Positions 43,076-51,377 of a stretch of DNA of 64,000 nucleotides are shown one piece after another. Position 1 is the first letter of the stretch. Every line of letters starts with the position of its first letter. A program made the translations under genes and the position numbers. The notes beneath the pieces were generated by a model. The model was given only the letters and a program-made list of their open reading frames with translations. It searched no databases and was not told the DNA's origin. Origin of the DNA: Curtobacterium sp. MCPF17_052 (GTDB taxonomy: Bacteria > Actinomycetota > Actinomycetes > Actinomycetales > Microbacteriaceae); NCBI RefSeq assembly GCF_003234085.1, contig NZ_QKSD01000011.1, forward strand, positions 1-64,000, written 5' to 3'.

Positions 43076-44515
43076 ATGACGCCCGTCCTGCTCAGCGCCC
43101 GCTCCGTCGCCCAGCTGCTCCGCCACTGGCGGTCCGGGTCCGACGCCGCCGCCTACGAGGCGCTCGCCGACGCCGTCCGGGTCCTCGTCATCGACGGACG
43201 CATCCCGCACGGGGCCCGTCTGCCCGCCGAACGCGGTCTCGCTGCCGCCCTCGGCGTCTCCCGCACCACCGTCGCGAACGCCTACGCGCGTCTCCGCGAG
43301 GACGGGTACCTCACCTCGCTCCGCGGCTCCGGGAGCATCATCCGCCTGCCGCTCGAAGGGCGTCCGGATCCGGAGCACCTGGCCGGCACCGTCCCCGCGG
43401 ACCTGCTCGACCTCCGGAAGGCCGCACTCCGGAGCGCGCCGGGCGTCGCCGACGCCGTCGAACGGGCGATGCGGCACCTCCCGGCTGCGCTCGCCGGGAT
43501 CGGGTACGACACCGTCGGCGACGCCGGTCTCCGGGCCGCGATCGCCGACCGGTACACCGCACGCGGACTGCCGACCACAGCGTCCGAGGTGATCGTCACC
43601 ATCGGCGCGCAGCATGCGATCGCCCTGCTCGCGCGGGTGCTGGTCCGCCGCGGCGACCCCGTGCTGGTCGAGTCGCCGACGTACCCGCACGCCCACGAGG
43701 TGCTCCGTGAAGCCGGCGGCCGACTCGTCTCCGTCCCCGTCGACGTGCGGGGTGGCTGGGACGAGGGGGTGCTCGACGCGACCATCCGGCGGTCGGCGCC
43801 GACGCTCGCGTACCTGATGCCGGAACTGCACAACCCGACCGGTGCGACGATGGCCGACTCGACCCGCCGGGTGCTGCTCGAGGCCGCCGCGGCGGTCGGC
43901 ACGGTCGTCGTCGCGGACGAGACGATGGGGGAGCTGCGCATCGACGGCCTCGCCGCTCGACCCCTCGCCGCCGACGCACCCGGCCAGGTGGTCATGGTCG
44001 GTTCCGCCGCCAAGGTCTTCTGGGGCGGGCTGCGGATCGGCTGGGTCCGAGCCGCCCCGGAGCTCTTGCAGCGGCTGCTCCTCGCCCGCCCCACCGGTGA
44101 CCTCGGCACGCCGGTCCTCGACCAGCTCGTGGCGCGCGAGCTGGTCCCGCAGACCGCGGCCGTCCTGGAGGCCCGGCGGCACGTCCTCCGCGACGGTCGC
44201 GACGGTCTCGTGGCCGCGCTCCGGGCACGACTGCCGGAGTGGGACGTGCCGTCACCGGCGGGCGGGTTGACGCTGTGGGTCGGGCTCGGACGGCCGGTGT
44301 CGAGTGCGCTCGTGCTCGCCGCGCGGTCGGAGGGGGTGGTGCTGGCCTCCGGCGGGGTGTTCGGGCCGGACGGCGGGTACGAGCGGTCCCTGCGGGTGCC
44401 GTTCACCGTGTCCGGCGCGGACCGGGAGCGGCTGGTCGAGGCGTTGGCGCGGTCCTGGGAGCGGGTCGGCGGGGCGGCGGTGGAGACGAGGGGGTCGGCG
44501 GCGGCCGTGGTGTGA
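43076..44515 (+). CDS. MocR-type PLP-dependent transcriptional regulator
   Basis: A 479-residue fusion of a GntR winged-helix domain (residues about 20-95, with R-L-P-A-E-R-G-L-A-A-A-L-G-V-S-R-T-T-V) and an aminotransferase fold I domain. Lys313 in GSAAKVFWGG is the expected PLP lysine, and P-x-L-H-N-P-T-G is the substrate/PLP loop. It probably controls the divergent YczE-like gene through the dyad at 43033-43059 and may sense PLP or an amino acid. Confidence 0.9.
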   Translation: MTPVLLSARSVAQLLRHWRSGSDAAAYEALADAVRVLVIDGRIPHGARLPAERGLAAALGVSRTTVANAYARLREDGYLTSLRGSGSIIRLPLEGRPDPEHLAGTVPADLLDLRKAALRSAPGVADAVERAMRHLPAALAGIGYDTVGDAGLRAAIADRYTARGLPTTASEVIVTIGAQHAIALLARVLVRRGDPVLVESPTYPHAHEVLREAGGRLVSVPVDVRGGWDEGVLDATIRRSAPTLAYLMPELHNPTGATMADSTRRVLLEAAAAVGTVVVADETMGELRIDGLAARPLAADAPGQVVMVGSAAKVFWGGLRIGWVRAAPELLQRLLLARPTGDLGTPVLDQLVARELVPQTAAVLEARRHVLRDGRDGLVAALRARLPEWDVPSPAGGLTLWVGLGRPVSSALVLAARSEGVVLASGGVFGPDGGYERSLRVPFTVSGADRERLVEALARSWERVGGAAVETRGSAAAVV

Positions 44516-44628
44516 GCCGCTTCCGCTCCGCCACCGCTCGTTCCGTCCCGCTTCTCACTCTCGCGGGGGATGCGGGTGGCCCTCGCGGGTGACGCGGTGG
44601 CCGGTGCCGGCACGGCAGCATCGGGACC

Positions 44629-45333
44629 ATGAACAGCACCCTGTCCTCCTCGTCCGCCGCACTGCCGGGTACGTCGTCCGGCTCCGCCGCCGGCGTGCCG
44701 CCGCTCGCCCGGGTCACGATGGCGCTGACGGGGGCGGTCCTGGCCGGGGTCGCGACGAGCTTCGGACAGGCGGTGCCCGGACTCGGCACGGTGTCGAACT
44801 CGGCCGGCCCGTGGTTCGTCGTCGCGGTGCTGCTCGTGCTCGCGGCGGGGGTCGGCCGCGGCGCTGGTGCCGGTGCTCGGGCTCGTGGCCGTCGCTCGTC
44901 GGTGGCGCTGGCGATGGCGCTCGGGGTCGTGCTGCTCGAGCTCATGCACATCGGGTACTGGGCGGCCACGAACCTGCGCGGCTACGTCGACACGTTGTCG
45001 ATCACGAACTTCTGGGTCGTGATGGCGGTGCCGGCCGGGCTCCTGGCGGGCGCGGTCGCCGTCGCGGCGCGGTCGTCCGACGGCCGCTGGCGCGGGGCTG
45101 CGGCCGGGGCCACCGCCGCCGTCCTCATCGGCGAGGGGGTTCGCGGGTTGCTGCAGGTGGCCGCGACCACCGGCTCGGGGACGTGGATCGTCCAGATCGT
45201 GGTCGGGATCGCCGTGGTCGTGGTGGGGATGGCGCTGGCCCGGACGCCGGTCGGCCGGGTGGTCGCCCTCGGGGTCGGGATCATCGGGTCGGTCGCCGTC
45301 GCCGCGGTGTACGTGGGCATCGGCTGGGCCTGA
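44629..45333 (+). CDS. Hypothetical polytopic membrane protein
   Basis: A 234-residue membrane protein with about six helices and a Ser-rich N-terminus. I do not recognise a family with certainty. A conserved-looking polar patch, E-L-M-H-I-G-Y-W-A-A-T-N, lies in the third helix. CAGCAT ends seven bases before the ATG. The RND permease gene follows 115 bp downstream but has its own -10-like element. Confidence 0.68.
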   Translation: MNSTLSSSSAALPGTSSGSAAGVPPLARVTMALTGAVLAGVATSFGQAVPGLGTVSNSAGPWFVVAVLLVLAAGVGRGAGAGARARGRRSSVALAMALGVVLLELMHIGYWAATNLRGYVDTLSITNFWVVMAVPAGLLAGAVAVAARSSDGRWRGAAAGATAAVLIGEGVRGLLQVAATTGSGTWIVQIVVGIAVVVVGMALARTPVGRVVALGVGIIGSVAVAAVYVGIGWA

Positions 45334-45448
45334 TCCGGTCCGCAGTGCCGGGCGCACTGCTCCGGTGCTCCCTCCGCGAAACTGCACGTTCGTCCACAGA
45401 GTGCACTGCCGGGGCGCGCGCGGACGCCACGGCTGCGAGGATCGAGAC

Positions 45449-48400
45449 GTGCACCTCCTCTCCGTCTTCAGTCTCCGGAACCGCGCCCTCATCGCCCTCG
45501 TGACGATCGTGGTCGCCGTCTTCGGTGGCGTCGCCCTGTCGAGCCTGAAGCAGGAACTCATCCCGAGTGTCGAGTTCCCGCAGGTCGCCATCGTCAGCGC
45601 CTACCCCGGGGCCACGCCAGAGGTGGTGTCCAACGACGTCTCGACCAAGATCGAACAGGCCATCCAGGTCGTCCCGGACCTCGAGTCGACGAGCGCGACC
45701 TCGTCCACCGGGCAGAGCGTCGTGTCGGCCTCGTTCCAGTACGGCTCGAACCTGGCCAGCGCCGAGGACAAGATCCAGACCGCGGTGAACGCCCTGTCGC
45801 TGCCCGACTCCGTGCAGACGCAGATCGTCACCGGGTCCTTCGACGACCTGCCGGTGCTGCAGGTCGCGGTCTCGGCGTCCGGCAACCAGGAGCAGCTCGT
45901 CGACCGGCTGCAGGCCTCGGCGATCCCCGACCTCGAGAAGCTCGACGGCGTGCGGCAGGCCGACGTCTTCGGCAACCCGGGCCGCCGCGTCGTCATCACC
46001 CCGGACCAGGACGAGCTCGCAGCCCGCGGACTCAGCCAGACGGCGATCTCGGACGCGCTCGACGACAACGGCACGCTGATCCCCGGCGGCACGTTGACCG
46101 AGGACGGTTCGACGCTGTCCGTGCAGACCGGTGAGCGGATCGCGTCGCTCGAGGACATCCGTGACCTGCCGCTGACGAGCTCGTCGTCGGGGTCTGGTTC
46201 CTCGGCCTCCGGCGGCACGACCTCCGATGGCACGGCGTCCGGCTCTGCCGGCGCCACGTCCGGTGCGGGCGCGGCTGCCACCGGTGCCGGCGCGGCTGCC
46301 ACCGGTGCGACGGGCGCCGGTGCGACCGCTCCGGGCACCGGTGCGGACGCGACCGGCGGGACCACGACGACGGCTCCGACCGACGGCACGGCGACCGGCG
46401 GCACGACCACCGCGGCGACGCCCACGGACACGACGCTCGGCGACGTGGCGACCGTCGCCATCAAGGAGTCCCCGCGCACCTCGATCAGCCGTGTGGACGG
46501 CGAGCAGGCCCTGACGATTTCGATCACGAAGACGCAGGAGGCCAACACCGTCGACGTCTCGAAGACCGTGCGCGATGCGCTGCCCGGCATCGAGAAGAAG
46601 ATCGAGGGCGACCCGCGCTTCACCGTCGTCTTCGACCAGGCGCCCTACATCCAGCAGTCGATCGACTCCCTCGCCGAAGAGGGCCTGCTCGGCCTCGGCT
46701 TCGCGGTCATCGTCATCCTGGTGTTCCTGCTCTCGTGGCGCTCCACCCTGGTCACCGCGATCTCGATCCCGACCTCGGTGCTCCTCGCCGCGATCGGCAT
46801 GCGCGCCGCGGGGTACACGCTCAACATCATCACGCTGGCTGCCCTGACGATCGCGATCGGCCGCGTGGTCGACGACTCCATCGTCGTCATCGAGAACATC
46901 AAGCGGCACATGGTGCCCGGCGTCGACCGCGGCCGTGCGGTGCTCGACGCCGTGCGCGAGGTCGCCGGGGCCGTCACCGCCTCCACCCTCACCACCGTCG
47001 CGGTGTTCCTGCCGGTGGCGTTCGTCGCGGAACTCGTCGGCGAGCTCTTCCGGCCGTTCGCCGTGACGGTCACGCTGGCGCTCATCGCCTCGCTGCTCGT
47101 GTCGCTGACGATCGTGCCGGTGCTCGCGTACTGGTGGCTCCGACCCGCCAAGGCTAAGCAGGGAGCGGGGACGGCCGCGGCCGCGTCGGAGGAGTCCGGC
47201 CCGGTTGCCACCGACCTCGACACCATCCGTCCGGGCTCCGGAGGGACGCTCGCCTCGGCCGACGACCTGCACGACGCCGGCACCTCGGACCGCCTGCGCC
47301 GTGTGTACCTGCCGGTGCTCAGCTGGGCGGTCCGCAAGCCGGTCGTCGTCGTGCTGCTCGCCGTGGTCGTCCTCGGTGGCACGGTCGCCTCGCTGCCGTT
47401 CGTCACGACGAACTACCTCGGCGACTCCGGGCAGAACACGTTCACCGTGACCCAGGACCTCAAGGCCGGCTCGAGCCTCGCCGTCCAGTCCGACTCCGCG
47501 CGCAAGGTGGAGCGGGCGCTGCAGGACGTCGACGGCGTCGAGACCGTCCAGACCACCATCGGCACGAGCGGGCAGTCGATCCAGGCGGCCTTCGGTGGCG
47601 GCGGCACGGCCTCGGTCCAGTACGCCGTCACGACCGACGCGGACGCCGACCAGACGACGATCCAGGCCGATGCGCGGAAGTCGCTCAAGGGGATCGACGA
47701 CGTCGGTGAGATCACCATCGCGTCCTCGGGCGGCGGCTTCGGCGGCAGCAGTGACATCGAGGTCGACGTCACCGCGCCGACCCAGTCGCAGCTCGAGACG
47801 GCGTCGCAGAAGGTCCTCACGACCATGCAGTCGGTCGAGAACACGACGGCCGCGACGAGCAACCTGTCGGCAGCGGAACCGTTCCTGGCAGTCCGCGTCG
47901 ACCGGGCGAAGGCCGCGTCCCTGGGGCTCACCGAGACCCAGGTCGGCGGGCTCGTCGCCGCAGCGGTCTCGCCGCGCGACACCGGCAGCATCGAGATCGA
48001 CGACGCGACGCTCGACGTCTACATCGCCGACGCCGAGCCGCCGACCACGATCGCCGCCCTCCGCGACCTCGAGGTCCCGACGAGCACCGGCACGGCCAAG
48101 CTGACGGACGTCGCGACGGTCGAGGAGTCCGACGGCCCGACCACCGTCACCACGACGAACGCGGCCCGCACGGCCACGATCACCGTGACGCCGGACGCGT
48201 CGAACCTCGGTGCCGCCGTGCAGTCGGTCACCACGGCCGTCGACGAGCTCGACCTGCCCCGCGGTGCGACCGCGTCGATCGGTGGTGTCGCCGCCAGCCA
48301 GTCGTCCGCGTTCTCGCAGCTCGGCCTGGCGCTCGTCGTCGCCGTGCTGATCGTCTACGTGATCATGGTCGCGACGTTCCGCAGCCTGCTGCAGCCGCTG

Positions 48401-48844
48401 ATGCTCCTGGTGTCGGTGCCGTTCGCCTTCACCGGTGCACTGCTGCTGCAGATCATCTCCGGCGTGCCGCTCGGAGTCGCGTCGCTGATCGGTCTGCTGA
48501 TGCTCATCGGCATCGTCGTGACGAACGCCATCGTGCTCATCGACCTCGTCAACCAGTACCGCAGACGAGGGCTCCGGGTCCGTGACGCCCTGCTCGAGGG
48601 CGCGACCCGTCGTCTCCGGCCGATCCTCATGACGGCGACCGCGACGATCTTCGCCCTGCTGCCGATGGCGATCGGGCTGACGGGGAAGTCGGGCTTCATC
48701 TCGCAGCCGCTCGCCCTCGTCGTCATCGGCGGTCTGGTGTCGTCCACGCTGCTGACGCTCGTGGTGCTGCCCGCGCTGTACGCCCTGGTCGAGGGTGCGC
48801 GCGAGCGTCGGGCCGAGCGGAAGTCGGCGCGAGCGCAGGTCTGA
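45449..48844 (+). CDS. RND efflux permease (HAE1/AcrB-SwrC type)
   Basis: A 1131-residue proton-driven efflux pump with the classical RND layout: one N-terminal helix, a large extracytoplasmic loop, helices 2-6, a second large loop, and helices 8-12. TM4 carries the proton-relay Asp pair in GRVVDDSIVVIENI. No adaptor or outer-membrane gene is adjacent, as in Gram-positive SwrC-like pumps. The first loop carries an unusual Gly/Ala/Thr/Ser-rich insert of about 90 residues (coding 46180-46440). The GTG start has GAGGAT six bases upstream. Confidence 0.9.
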   Translation: MHLLSVFSLRNRALIALVTIVVAVFGGVALSSLKQELIPSVEFPQVAIVSAYPGATPEVVSNDVSTKIEQAIQVVPDLESTSATSSTGQSVVSASFQYGSNLASAEDKIQTAVNALSLPDSVQTQIVTGSFDDLPVLQVAVSASGNQEQLVDRLQASAIPDLEKLDGVRQADVFGNPGRRVVITPDQDELAARGLSQTAISDALDDNGTLIPGGTLTEDGSTLSVQTGERIASLEDIRDLPLTSSSSGSGSSASGGTTSDGTASGSAGATSGAGAAATGAGAAATGATGAGATAPGTGADATGGTTTTAPTDGTATGGTTTAATPTDTTLGDVATVAIKESPRTSISRVDGEQALTISITKTQEANTVDVSKTVRDALPGIEKKIEGDPRFTVVFDQAPYIQQSIDSLAEEGLLGLGFAVIVILVFLLSWRSTLVTAISIPTSVLLAAIGMRAAGYTLNIITLAALTIAIGRVVDDSIVVIENIKRHMVPGVDRGRAVLDAVREVAGAVTASTLTTVAVFLPVAFVAELVGELFRPFAVTVTLALIASLLVSLTIVPVLAYWWLRPAKAKQGAGTAAAASEESGPVATDLDTIRPGSGGTLASADDLHDAGTSDRLRRVYLPVLSWAVRKPVVVVLLAVVVLGGTVASLPFVTTNYLGDSGQNTFTVTQDLKAGSSLAVQSDSARKVERALQDVDGVETVQTTIGTSGQSIQAAFGGGGTASVQYAVTTDADADQTTIQADARKSLKGIDDVGEITIASSGGGFGGSSDIEVDVTAPTQSQLETASQKVLTTMQSVENTTAATSNLSAAEPFLAVRVDRAKAASLGLTETQVGGLVAAAVSPRDTGSIEIDDATLDVYIADAEPPTTIAALRDLEVPTSTGTAKLTDVATVEESDGPTTVTTTNAARTATITVTPDASNLGAAVQSVTTAVDELDLPRGATASIGGVAASQSSAFSQLGLALVVAVLIVYVIMVATFRSLLQPLMLLVSVPFAFTGALLLQIISGVPLGVASLIGLLMLIGIVVTNAIVLIDLVNQYRRRGLRVRDALLEGATRRLRPILMTATATIFALLPMAIGLTGKSGFISQPLALVVIGGLVSSTLLTLVVLPALYALVEGARERRAERKSARAQV

Positions 48845-48857
48845 CCGTCGGGCGGTC

Positions 48858-48883
48858 GGGAGCTCAGCGCTCGCTGGGCTCCC
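48858..48883. terminator. Hairpin at convergent gene ends
   Basis: The 12-bp arms GGGAGCTCAGCG/CGCTGGGCTCCC (one mismatch) have a 2-base loop. The hairpin covers the stop codon of the small membrane protein gene and follows the RND stop by 13 bases. Confidence 0.75.
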
Positions 48884-49124
48884 GGTCGGCCGGGCGGAAC
48901 CACGACACGAGCGCACAGGTCAGGGTGACGAGGAAGACGAGCGCCCCGAGCTGCGCGACGACGGACGGCTGCCCGACCGCGGCCCCGTAGCCGCCGAACG
49001 ACACCGCGACCAGGAACGACAGTCCGAGCAGCAGCTCCACGGAGGTCCGGACACCGGTCAGGGGAGCAGCGAACGGACGCGGGGCGCGGTGGACCGGCGT
49101 CTGGGCGGAGGGCGTGGAGGTCAC
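48864..49124 (-). CDS. Small two-TM hypothetical protein
   Basis: An 86-residue membrane protein with two helices (LLLGLSFLVAVSFGGYGAAV and VAQLGALVFLVTLTCALVSW) and a charged C-terminus. Family unknown. The GTG at 49124 gives a compact N-terminus; a longer start at 49178 is possible. The esterase gene ends 67 bp upstream on the same strand. Confidence 0.6.
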   Translation of the reverse strand: MTSTPSAQTPVHRAPRPFAAPLTGVRTSVELLLGLSFLVAVSFGGYGAAVGQPSVVAQLGALVFLVTLTCALVSWFRPADREPSER

Positions 49125-49191
49125 CTCGGAAGTCTGGCGAGCCGTCCGGTCCGACGGCAGTCCCGCTCCGGGTGCCACCCGCCCGGGGGAG

Positions 49192-50199
49192 TCAGCGCAG
49201 GCCGGCGCGGAGGAAGTTCGTCACGCGTCGGCTCATCGCCTGGTCGAGCTGCGCGATCGAGTGCGCCGACCCCTGCACCGCCACGAACCGCACCGAGACC
49301 CCGTGCGACCGCAGCGTCGACGCGAACCGCTGCGACTCCCACAGCGGGATGAACTCGTCCGTCGAGTGCCCGATGAAGAACGGCGCCGTCGCCTTCGTCA
49401 CGTGGTACTCCGGTGAGGCCCGCTCGGCCGCCGGGCAGGCTCGGTAGGACGTACAGCCGAGGTAGAGCAGCTGCTTCCGTTGGAACGCCGCGGCGACCCC
49501 GTCCGGTCCGGTCGAGCGGGCCGTCAGGTCGGTCGGGCCGCTGAGGTCGACGACCGCCCGGATCCGGTAGCCCTCGGCGTACGCGCTGGACTCGTGGTCC
49601 TGCACGGCGAGCATCGCGGCGAGGTTCCCGCCGGCGCTGCCGCCGAACACCCCGACGCGTCCGGGGTCGACGTCGTACGTCCGCAGCGTGGTCTCGCGGA
49701 ACACGAAGTCGAGTGCCCGGCGGACGTCGTCGAGTCCGGCGGGGAAGGGGTCCGTCGGTGCCAGGCGGTAGTCCACGTTGAATGTCACGAAGCCCTCGGA
49801 GGCCAGGTACTGGCACACCGAGCGGTACGCGGCGGTCGCCTTGTCACCGTGCGACCAGCTGCCGCCGTGGATCATCATCACCGCCGGACGTGTGCCGACG
49901 TCGACACGGTCCGGGGCCTCCGTCGGCGGAGCGGTCGGGGTCGCCGTCGGGGTGGCGGTGCTCTCCGGTGGGCTGTCGGCGGGCAGGCAGACGTCGAGTT
50001 GCTGGAGCGGGTCCTGCCCGTAGGGGACGTCCTGCACGACGTCGATGCCGTGGTACCGCAACGACAGGGGGTAGATGACCGGCCCCGCGGTGACCGTCGA
50101 GTTCCGGTCGCCCGTGCCGTCCGCACTGCAGGACGCGGCGGCGCCGACGACCGCGACCGCGGCGACGAGCGCGAGCAGGAGACGACGGCCGGACTTCAT
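49192..50199 (-). CDS. Alpha/beta-hydrolase esterase lipoprotein
   Basis: A 335-residue predicted lipoprotein (lipobox AASC after a hydrophobic signal) with an esterase/lipase domain. The oxyanion motif H-G-G-S-W and the nucleophile elbow G-G-S-A-G-G are those of hormone-sensitive-lipase-like carboxylesterases; Asp and His follow in H-S-T-D-E-F and Q-G-S-A-H-S. A Thr/Pro-rich linker (P-T-A-T-P-T-A-P-P) joins the anchor region to the domain. Acts outside the membrane; substrate unknown. TACCGT lies eight bases before the ATG. Confidence 0.85.
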   Translation of the reverse strand: MKSGRRLLLALVAAVAVVGAAASCSADGTGDRNSTVTAGPVIYPLSLRYHGIDVVQDVPYGQDPLQQLDVCLPADSPPESTATPTATPTAPPTEAPDRVDVGTRPAVMMIHGGSWSHGDKATAAYRSVCQYLASEGFVTFNVDYRLAPTDPFPAGLDDVRRALDFVFRETTLRTYDVDPGRVGVFGGSAGGNLAAMLAVQDHESSAYAEGYRIRAVVDLSGPTDLTARSTGPDGVAAAFQRKQLLYLGCTSYRACPAAERASPEYHVTKATAPFFIGHSTDEFIPLWESQRFASTLRSHGVSVRFVAVQGSAHSIAQLDQAMSRRVTNFLRAGLR

Positions 50200-50265
50200 C
50201 GCGAGCCACGGTACAGGGGCCGGCCGGGGGTGCCAGGATGGTGGTCACACCCGCAGGAGGATCCC

Positions 50266-51120
50266 GTGAGCCGTCAGAAGTCCTGGAACGCCGATCCGGA
50301 ACCGCTCCTCCGCGTCGGTCCCGGATTCCGACTCGACACCGTCGACCCCGACGGCACACCGGGCTTCCCCGGCCGGAAGATCGACGGGCTCGAGGCGTTG
50401 GCCGCCGGCGCCTCCCGGCTCACGGCCCTGCAGGAGCGGCTCTGGGCAGCGGCAACGGCCGGCGACCAGCGGCGCGTGCTGCTCGTCCTGCAGGCGATGG
50501 ACACCGCGGGCAAGGGCGGCATCGTCTCGCACGTCGTCGGCGCGGTGGACCCGAACGGCGTGCACCACGCGGGCTTCGGGGCCCCGACGGCCGAGGAGCG
50601 CGAGCACGACTTCCTCTGGCGCATCGAACGACAGCTGCCGAACGCCGGACAGCTCGGGGTGTTCGACCGCTCCCACTACGAGGACGTCCTCATCCAGCGC
50701 GTCCGCGGGCTGGCGGAACCGGCCGAGATCGAGCGTCGGTACGGGGCGATCGTGGACTTCGAGTCCCGCCTGGCCGAGCAGGGCACCACGATCGTCAAGG
50801 TCATGCTGCACATCTCGAAGGACGAGCAGCGCGAGCGCCTCGGCGACCGCCTGGACCGGCCGGACAAGCACTGGAAGTTCAACCCGGGCGACATCGACGA
50901 GCGTCTGCGCTGGGACGACTACCAGCAGGCGTACCAGGTCGTCTTCGACCGGACGTCGACCGAGCAGGCGCCCTGGTACGTCGTCCCGGCGAACCGCAAG
51001 TGGTACGCCCGTCTCGCCGTGCAGCAGCTCCTGCTCCGCGCCCTGGAGGACATGCACCTCTCGTGGCCCGCCGCCGACTTCGACGTCGCCGAGCAGCGAC
51101 AGCGGCTCGCCGAGTCCTGA
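50266..51120 (+). CDS. ppk2: Polyphosphate kinase 2 family protein
   Basis: A 284-residue PPK2-class phosphotransferase moving phosphate between polyphosphate and nucleotides. Walker-A-like MDTAGKGG is at residues 78-85 and the Walker-B-like FDRSHYEDVL follows; F-N-P-G-D and D-R-T-S-T-E-x-A-P-W-Y are family blocks. One domain only, so not the fused PPK2 type. Whether it uses ADP, GDP or AMP cannot be told. Start GTG has AGGAGG five bases upstream. Confidence 0.92.
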   Translation: MSRQKSWNADPEPLLRVGPGFRLDTVDPDGTPGFPGRKIDGLEALAAGASRLTALQERLWAAATAGDQRRVLLVLQAMDTAGKGGIVSHVVGAVDPNGVHHAGFGAPTAEEREHDFLWRIERQLPNAGQLGVFDRSHYEDVLIQRVRGLAEPAEIERRYGAIVDFESRLAEQGTTIVKVMLHISKDEQRERLGDRLDRPDKHWKFNPGDIDERLRWDDYQQAYQVVFDRTSTEQAPWYVVPANRKWYARLAVQQLLLRALEDMHLSWPAADFDVAEQRQRLAES

Positions 51121-51197
51121 CCGCTCGTCCGCTCGTCCGCTCCGTGGGCCGGCACCGGCCTGGAGGCCCGGGGCTGGCTTCCCGAGGCCGGTTCGCG

Positions 51198-51377
51198 TAG
51201 ACTCGCTCGGTCGGCCTTCGACACCGTGGCTCGCGAGCCGCGGACGTGTTTGGGTGTTGTGTAGTTCGAGGGCTGGAATCGCGTCGATCGACGACGGGAT
51301 GAACCCCCTCTCCACGAACCGCCCCCGCCGATGTCGCTGCCGGGCCGCGTGGTACGTCTGCACCCCGGAAAGAACAC
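51198..51377 (+). promoter_or_regulatory. Long 5' leader of the DEAD-box helicase gene
   Basis: TAGACT (51198-51203) is a -10 candidate, which would leave a leader of about 165 bases before the ATG. The leader is less GC-rich than average in 51241-51275 and can form several stems. Long leaders are typical of cold-inducible RNA helicase genes. I see no known riboswitch. The preceding gap 51121-51197 holds short CGCTCGTCC repeats. Confidence 0.45.

Noticed and set aside
45281..48916. 1211-codon minus-strand open frame
   Set aside because: Arg/Asp/Gly-biased shadow of the RND permease gene; no domain motif is visible, while the plus strand has clear RND motifs.
51232..51270. Leader peptide gene (12 codons) before the helicase
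   Set aside because: No ribosome binding site and no codon pattern suggesting attenuation; kept only as a remark under the leader finding.
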